DNA from: Mytilus edulis
Lineage: Eukaryota > Mollusca > Bivalvia > Mytilida > Mytilidae
DNA: 64,000 nucleotides
Direction of reading: 5' to 3'
Assembly: GCF_963676685.1 (NCBI RefSeq)
Contig: NC_092348.1
Span: 15,536,867 to 15,600,866 of the forward strand
The notes beneath the pieces were generated by a model. That model worked only from the letters and a program-made list of their open reading frames with translations, made no database searches and had not been told where the DNA came from. Of the stretch, positions 57,180 through 64,000 are shown one piece after another; within the stretch, counting starts at the first letter, position 1; the number at the start of each line of letters is the position of its first letter. Position numbers and translations under genes: made by a program.

Positions 57180-59490
57180 TTTACTAAATGAAAGATAGAA
57201 AATAGCTCGATTAGCTTGACTTATATATTTTTACGAGTGTATGACTATAACGAACTATGATGATACCGGATCCTAGCGCATTCGTGCTTAAAATATACGT
57301 GTTTTATCTATAAAATATTCATTCATAAAAAAAAATAATTAAAGTTTGACGCAGTTTAATCAATATTTGTTTACAAGTCTATATATTCTCTTTAAAAAAA
57401 ATAGTCTCTCATGCCTTCCCAAAACATCATAACACTAATATTGTAGAATTTATCAATAACATTAAAGTTTATTAACTTCAAAACCCTTTCTTAATGAATT
57501 TCTACCGGGGTTTTGTACTATCGTAATAATTCAAAATCTGTTGGCAAACATTGAAAAACAAAATCGAGCTTTTCTGTTTATCATTTAAGAATAAGATATG
57601 TACTTTCATTGAAATACAATATTTAATTATGTCTTTTCATTAAATTCATTTCATTTCGTATTAAATAGAATTATAAAAGCAAAAGATCGATTATATTTCT
57701 TTAACTGCTGTGACTGGAATATTTTATTTACTCATAAAGGTACATGTATAAAAGCTTTTTACCCCCACTAGGTACATATGTCTACACAGCAGATAGATTT
57801 GGACTAAGAATAAATAATGTGTTATAAAGGCTGCATGGGAAAGCAATATGCATAGTTTATGCGTAAAAATTAATTACTCACATTTACTAACAACATTTTA
57901 CGGAGAACAAAACTAACCCCACTTTTTCACATTTTACTTTTTCACAATGTTAAAATAATATGCTTTCGCCAGAGATGTATAATGAAATGAAATTGCTATA
58001 TTATATACAACCAAACTAACTGCTTGAAATCAAATCAACTGGCATTATCAAAAGAAAATTTATGTAACCAAATATCATACATTTTATACCCGGACATCAT
58101 CGAAATTGAAACCTTGTCTCGTACCATGATTGCCCGAGTACAAAGCCCAAAATTTAGTCGGCGTATAACAAATAAAGGCAATAAAAAACTGAAAATGAAA
58201 GTTAATGGGATAAAACAAGGATAGAGGTTTTATTTCTGTAGAAGAAGAGGGAAAAAAATATAAAAAAACATACAAAAATCAATCTGACAGCTATTTTCGA
58301 ATTTCTTTACTTAATTTTTTTATCAGAAAATGCAAACCTATAAAAGGTCGTTTTCATTTGAAATATGAACAAAAATGCCGCTTTTATAAGAAAAATATGA
58401 ATAATATAATGAAATAAATGATTACGTGTACTTACGTCTCTAACTAACAATTCCAAAAATATAGGTAACACACGAGTAAACAAGCACTAACAAATAAAAA
58501 TAAATATATGGACCAGTGATTTTTGGATTTCCCCCATTAGCATTAAGATTCTATTTAAATGGTTTAAATACCTTAATTGGACTGTTAAATTGGTATTGTG
58601 GAAAATGAAAATATGTATTGTATACTGTGAAAATAAGGGTTTGTGTGTATACAAATTAACTTGTAGATGAAAGCAATAACTAACAACTTTACTGTATTAT
58701 GGAAACAATGAAATCGAAACATATTGTATTTTTGTTACTCTTAATGATTTAACGACCATGTAATTTTTCCGACGATTAATGATTCTATGACCATGTATCT
58801 TAAATATATTATACAACTGAGGACATGAAAGTATTCAAAGTATCATAAGGTGTAGACTTGATTTAGGATTACCTTAGATCTTGAGACAACACTAGGATTT
58901 AAACAAGTCTTCGTTAGGATAGTCCTTCATAAGAAAGTCGAATACTACCTTATATATGCTAATGAATGCATTTATATATGAAGAGAGCAGTAAACGAATT
59001 TATTAATTTATGATATTTTTCAGTATACACACAAAAGAGAGACATGTACAGTATAATTTATTTTCTTGAACAATCAGCTGAATTTCAAACATGCTATGGT
59101 GAATCAAATATTTAACATTAGCATTAGGTTCACTCGTTCTGTATACCTACACATCTTTATTGAATCAACAAAAGTAAGAAAAGTAAACCAACTTGACATA
59201 GAAAGAGACCACTGGTGCTGAATACGAAAGGTATACAGCAACTCGATAACACAGAAGCCAAAACACATTTGGAGGAAAACATACAGTCGGCAATAAAGAC
59301 ATATTTCTTTACAATATGTCAAGCCGTTATAGTTCAGATCCAATACACATTGAAGTCAACAAATATGTAGGAATACTATCAAATTTGTATTTTGTACTTC
59401 GACTAGCGATATCCTAATTTCCAGACTATTCAAGACTATCTAAAGTGCTGAACAACTTGATAAATGTAGGAGCATGAATTGTTATTGGAA
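57180..59490. other. gene-free stretch upstream of HSPA12
   Basis: This should contain the HSPA12 promoter, but I see no clear TATA box or heat-shock element array. No other gene is supported. Confidence 0.4.
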
Positions 59491-59492
59491 CT

Positions 59493-61107
59493 CAAGTCCG
59501 TAACTAGGCATCTTATTCTAGTGAGGCACAATAATTGAGCCGAGCGAAGCGAGGCGAAATTTTTTTGGGAGGGTATGAAATGAATGGTGCAAAATCCTGC
59601 ATTCTAGGCATTTTTAGAGAGTTTGATAATGTTTTGAATTTGGACACTTTTTATATAAATTTTTCATATTTTTAGATTTTTACTAACGCCAAATTTTTAA
59701 GAACTTAATTTAAATTTATATGTAAGATTATCATCCAAATATCACTGATTTGAGTCTGCTGCCAGAACATAGAACAAACATCGATTCAGTAGACTTTGCC
59801 AAATTTTGCTATGGCCGGTTCAGTCAAATCGTTTCAGAATCATAATTTGGTCTGCTGATATCCTTATCGCGATGAACATGGAGCATGGCAAGACCGCACA
59901 CTCTCTCACCACTCGTGCATGCTCTTTTCCAAGTTTTCAGTCGTTTCAGGGCAGTCTATGTTTCTAAAGGTAGCACATTATCATCAACACAATGATCAAT
60001 GTCTTCTTCCAATTCCTTCTCCATCAGCAATTCGGTAGCAGCATCGGTAGTAACAGTTTTGTTTGCAAAAGGGAATTAAGCTTTCCTGTAACTAAGCACC
60101 AACATACAGTCGCCCATCATACAGTCGCAGTTACAAAATATCAAACTTGATTTTATGCTGACAAAGAGTAGGCAAACTAGGGGTAGAATGAGATAAGATA
60201 CATGTATATGATTATATCTATAGAGTAAGTAAATATGATATGGGTACAGGGGAATTGGAATGGAGTTTTTGACGTTTACATGTAGGTCCGTCATTTCAAA
60301 TTATTTCTGGAAATAGTTGGTGGTATTTTAGTTCCAGAATCTATAAATTTAGGGGTTAGGGGTTGGGGGTGTCCGATTCCGAAACCCCGAATATAAAGAA
60401 ACGAAATTCCGTAGTCCCGAATACGTAAAGACAAAATCCTGTGTTAAAGGTTCTACCATTCCTCAATAATATCAAATTGGAATATGGGATATCCTTTCGA
60501 TTTTTAAGGTTGAAGAAACATGGATAAAAACTAATCCATGCATGTTTCATGTTATTTATATTTTATTTATCTGTAAAGAGAAAGATTAAAGTTCGTGAAA
60601 TGAATACGCAGACAGGACTGCCCCCTTGCGATGCCCATTACTTGATTTGTCAAAAGTTGGTGAAACGGAGAAATGAATACGCAGACAGGACTGCCCCTTC
60701 CGAAGACCAGTACTTGATTTGGCAGTCTACTTATCGTTTTTGGATTGTTCTAATGAAGTTATATGCAATACTCAGACTCTGTTCACAAAAAAACTAGTTA
60801 ACTAGAATTATTCCTTCTTTACCTTCAGTGACTTTTCTTTTTTCTGCAAGAGCCTGTTTTTAACTACAGATACATGATGATTATTGTTACTAAGTAAATG
60901 TTATCGAGAAACATCACCCGTTGAGATGCTGAGTTATATCCAGGAAAAATAGTTTAAAAGAAATGATGCCGGACAAGTTATAGAAATTAAGGTTAAGACA
61001 GAACAACACAATTATATTTATATATATGGATAAAAAAAAATGATCAGTGTCGAAATTTTAGTGAGGCAATTGCCTCACTTGCCTCAAGGGTAGTACGGCC
61101 TTGGAAC
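59493..61107. mobile_element. decayed hAT-type DNA transposon
   Basis: The left end caagtccgtaactaggc and the right end, which read inward is caaggccgtactaccc, are inverted relatives. A sub-terminal tagtgaggca word occurs near both ends (59540 and 61060). The flanks share ttggaact, which could be an 8-bp target duplication, although its register against the inverted ends is off by about 3 nt. Inside, the minus strand holds a hAT transposase C-terminal relic. The element is dead. Confidence 0.55.
59780..60070 (-). pseudogene. hAT transposase C-terminal relic
   Basis: On the minus strand the frame reads LKRLKTWKRACTSGERVCGL and then AMLHVHRDKDI, followed after a break by a VNRFA-like end. That pattern (LK..KTW, GLA.LH.HRD, then the .V..FA end) is the dimerisation region of hAT transposases and of ZMYM1-like proteins derived from them. 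An acidic stretch precedes it (LLMEKELEEDIDH). Stops interrupt the frame. Confidence 0.55.
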
Positions 61108-62694
61108 TTGAGCTTTTGTTAAACTGACTGTACTGCGAACACCCTGAGACATGTACTTCGATCATACCTAGACCATCTTATGATATTCAAAGTCTAAAGA
61201 CAGCTTTGTTGACACTGACTTCGAATCTTAGGTTAATATGGTCCAGTTTACAACCGGGATGGTTCCTCGTTTTAAAGAGTTGCTATAAAAAATCGGCCAC
61301 TCTTTTCATAGTCACAATTTTTACAAGATATCGATTTTCTTTCTGGCATGAATTATAGCTCATTTTTAAGAACAAAACGACAAATTCCAGTTCGGTAGCA
61401 GATATGTTTCCCCATATTGAGCATCTTAATAGTAATACCTCAGTTTAGTTAGGGTTTTTGTTATAGAAAGCTGGGCCTCATTGAGTTTACAACAAGTGCT
61501 ACATCGTTTCTTTTCACACGGTTTTGTGTTGTATTTTACCTTGGCTTCTGACTAACAACAAATGAACATTAGTAAACTACCTGTTTCTTGCCCAGTTCTC
61601 AATGTGATGTTTTTGTTGATTATTGATAGAAGATTGGTTTACGAACTGCTACATAGACAAGTCTTCAGTTGTCGGTGTAAAATTCTGTAGACTATTGTTT
61701 GCCTTCTAATGTTTTGAGAAATTGTCATCTTATCATAGGGCCTTTACTTTTTGGGTTTTGGGTTACTCTATTATGTTCTCTTTCCTCCTTTATTATTTTC
61801 AATTCTGACGGACAATGTTGACGTTTAATTCAAAACCGCTCTCTGTTACGATAAAACTTACACTCAGATTTTGATATAAAGTAATTAACAGAAAATTGTA
61901 GAGGTGGATTTTTTTCTGACCTGATATTAAGATATGTGCAATTCAATAAAGCCATATATATCTATTGATTTTCTGTCACAACAATTTAAAGAGTGGTATA
62001 ATAAATTTTCCAGTTTGTAAATAAAATATTAAAATTATAATAGAAGTTTTCTTTATGTTATTGCCGCAGTAAACCGACGTCATTTCGTAATTAATTACTA
62101 TGCAAATAATTTATTTAAACTTTATATATATTTTTTTTGTAGAATACATAAGAAGATCATATATTTACTAAACTCCTGCGAACCACATTGGTCCATATTA
62201 AAGAATTACAAAGAAAGATATTTATTCTGGCTTAATAGAGTGAGTTAATTAAATGTTTAAGTTGAGAATTGATTTTTACAATTTTTGGATGTTACCTTTA
62301 GCTTTTATATTTTTTATTTATATATATAGGTTTATAGGAAAGAACATCAATCCGCTAATTTATAGTTTTGGAGCAGTAATAACATGTTGTATTTATTTTG
62401 CTCATTGAAATTTCGCACAGGTTCAGTTTGTTCTATTCATTGCACAAAGTTTTCCCTTTATTTGTCATTGTGCTAAGTAAAACGTTCATTTTGATCGTAT
62501 GACTCTTGACGTAACACGGTATTTATGTTTCCAGTTGTGAAAAATCTTACTAATCCCGTTTATTCTTGGACCTGAGGTTGGGAAATCTTAGTGTTTCGAA
62601 TAAATCATAAATTGATTGATAGATTGATTGATTGAGGTTTAACACCATTTTCAGAGCTATTGTCTATTTCATGGAGCTTTTTTTGTTTTGTTAC
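61108..62694. other. gene-free stretch
   Basis: I see no supported gene. A GATT/GATTGATTGA run near 62612-62632 followed by ggtttaacacc resembles the SINE-like tail described at 27805. Confidence 0.4.
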
Positions 62695-63765
62695 TCTACT
62701 ATACATATACCACAAACTAGTCAAAACATTTACTAAATTTTTTTATCATCGATACAAGGACATCATTCGTAAATATAATTGAACATGCAGATTTGAAAAT
62801 GCCTGTACCTAGTCAGGAATATGATAGTTGTTGTCTATTCGTTTCGTGTGTTTTTTGTTTGATTTTGCCATTTAATTAGGGACTTTCCGTTTTGAATTTT
62901 CCTCGGAGTTCAGTATTTTTGTGATTTTACTTTTCACATCCATTTTTTTTTATGGTACTATTCTTTACAAAGCACAAAAGTGTCGGCATTCACCTCAAAA
63001 GCTAACAAAACCTTTAAACAGACCAATAGATAAGGGGTATAGTTACGATACTGCTGTTAGGTCATAAAAGATTGCATATTTTGGTTTTAATATTGATTCA
63101 CTTACAGGGTCTTTGTATCAGAAATAAACACATTTATTCTAAAACCAGCTGTTGGCATGATACGGGTTATGTTCTTCTCATATATTTTATGATGGTATAA
63201 TACTAACGTTAGGGGTTGTGCTTGATATTCATATGATGAAGACAAAATCTTTCAATCAGTTTAATTGAGGTCTGGAGCTGGCATGTCAGTAACTGCTAAT
63301 AGTCCATTGTTGATTTATGTATCATTGTCATTTTGTTTAGTTTCTTTTGTTACCTATTCCTACATCAGAATCGGGCTTCTTTTGAACTGAGGTTTACTGT
63401 GCGTATTGTTGTGTGTTTGTTTTTTCTACATTGGCTAGAGGTAAAGGGGCGGGTTGAGATATAAAAAAAACATGTTTAACCCCGCCGCCTGTTTGCCCCT
63501 GTCCCAATTCAGGAGCCAGTGGGATTTGTTAGTCTTGTATGATTTTTGATTTTAGGTGTTTTTTTTATATATATATTTTGGAGTTTAGTATGACGTCCTT
63601 TATCACTGAACTAGTATACATTATTGTTTAGGGGACAGCTGACGCACGCCTTCGGGTGTGGGAGTTTTTCGCTGCATTAAAGACCCATTGGTGGCCTTTG
63701 ACTATTATCTGCTCTTTGGTCGGGTTGTCTCTTTGACACATTCTCCATTTCAATTCTCAATTTTA
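62695..63765 (+). pseudogene. Penelope-like element 3' part, copy 2
   Basis: It matches 28545-29134 from accacaaactagtcaaaa onward, but the match is interrupted at 62795-62935 by the last 140 bp of the dispersed 490-bp repeat (atgcctgtacctagtcagga). It then resumes at cacatccattttt. It extends past the point where copy 1 stops, through ttggctagaggtaaagg to the terminal tgtctctttgacacattctc. It has no intact coding region. Confidence 0.7.
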
Positions 63766-64000
63766 TGTATATAATAGTGTAGTATAATATCAAAACTTTC
63801 GATTGTTATTCTTGGAGAAAAACAATCTCAATTTACTGTTTATCGATCAATTTTAAAATTTATTGATTTGATTCAGAAGTAGTGATGCATGTTAATTCCT
63901 TGCAGTAACTCAAATCCTTACTAAATTAAAGTTAAGTTATTTACATAAAGGGATATTTTTTGGTGCAAAATTAAGACAGATTATTATAATTGAAAAGAAG
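63766..64000. other. gene-free end of window
   Basis: I see nothing supportable. AT-rich. Confidence 0.4.

Noticed and set aside
60549-60797. 82-codon plus-strand ORF with an internal repeat (about 70 bp, gaatacgcagacaggactgc twice)
   Set aside because: The frame has no recognisable domain and reflects a local two-copy duplication.

Overview
The window is animal genomic DNA, most likely from a marine bivalve close to Mytilus. It is AT-rich and intron-rich, with long gene-poor stretches packed with small transposon relics. The organism call is an inference. It rests on an HSP70 of the HSPA12 group (a family known to be expanded in bivalves), on elements built like the bivalve 'pearl' elements (about 160-bp tandem core repeats between short inverted ends), and on Penelope-like and CR1-like retroelements typical of molluscs.

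Two protein-coding genes are well supported, both on the minus strand. The first is a complete seven-exon cathepsin Z (cathepsin X) gene at 32391-39283, encoding 305 residues with signal peptide, propeptide cysteine, active-site Cys88/His237/Asn259 and the family's HIP mini-loop. The second is a complete four-exon HSPA12-type HSP70 ATPase gene at 51110-57179, encoding 576 residues. Between them lies a CR1-like non-LTR retrotransposon (about 39409-45420, minus strand). Both of its ORFs are open: a PHD-finger ORF1 and an endonuclease/reverse-transcriptase ORF2 that overlaps it by 58 nt. Its 3' end stops about 125 bp upstream of the cathepsin Z start codon.

Layout. 1-4100: nothing clear, except a foldback and a 16-copy minisatellite of about 58 bp. 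4390-12660: a 3.1-3.3 kb segment present about 2.5 times in tandem, with repeated blocks flanked by splice-like sites. 12.7-23 kb: MITE-like elements, foldbacks and isolated exon-like ORFs of unknown nature. 23.4-25.55 kb: a pearl-like element with a three-unit higher-order repeat, split by a second element. 26-32 kb: foldbacks, a broken Penelope-like reverse transcriptase and a dead Tc1/mariner element with perfect ends. 32.4-39.3 kb: cathepsin Z. 39.4-45.4 kb: the CR1-like element. 45.7-51 kb: a second tandem-repeat element and several hairpins. 51.1-57.2 kb: HSPA12, whose first intron carries a Mutator-like MITE, a LINE tail and a TTAA-flanked MITE. 57.2-64 kb: a decayed hAT element and a second Penelope-like 3' end.

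The two genes are not functionally linked as far as the sequence shows: one is a lysosomal carboxypeptidase and the other a chaperone-like ATPase. What unites the window is dense insertion of non-autonomous elements, several of them nested or very close to gene control or splice sites. Coordinates of dispersed repeats were set by eye from inverted ends or from comparing copies within the window.
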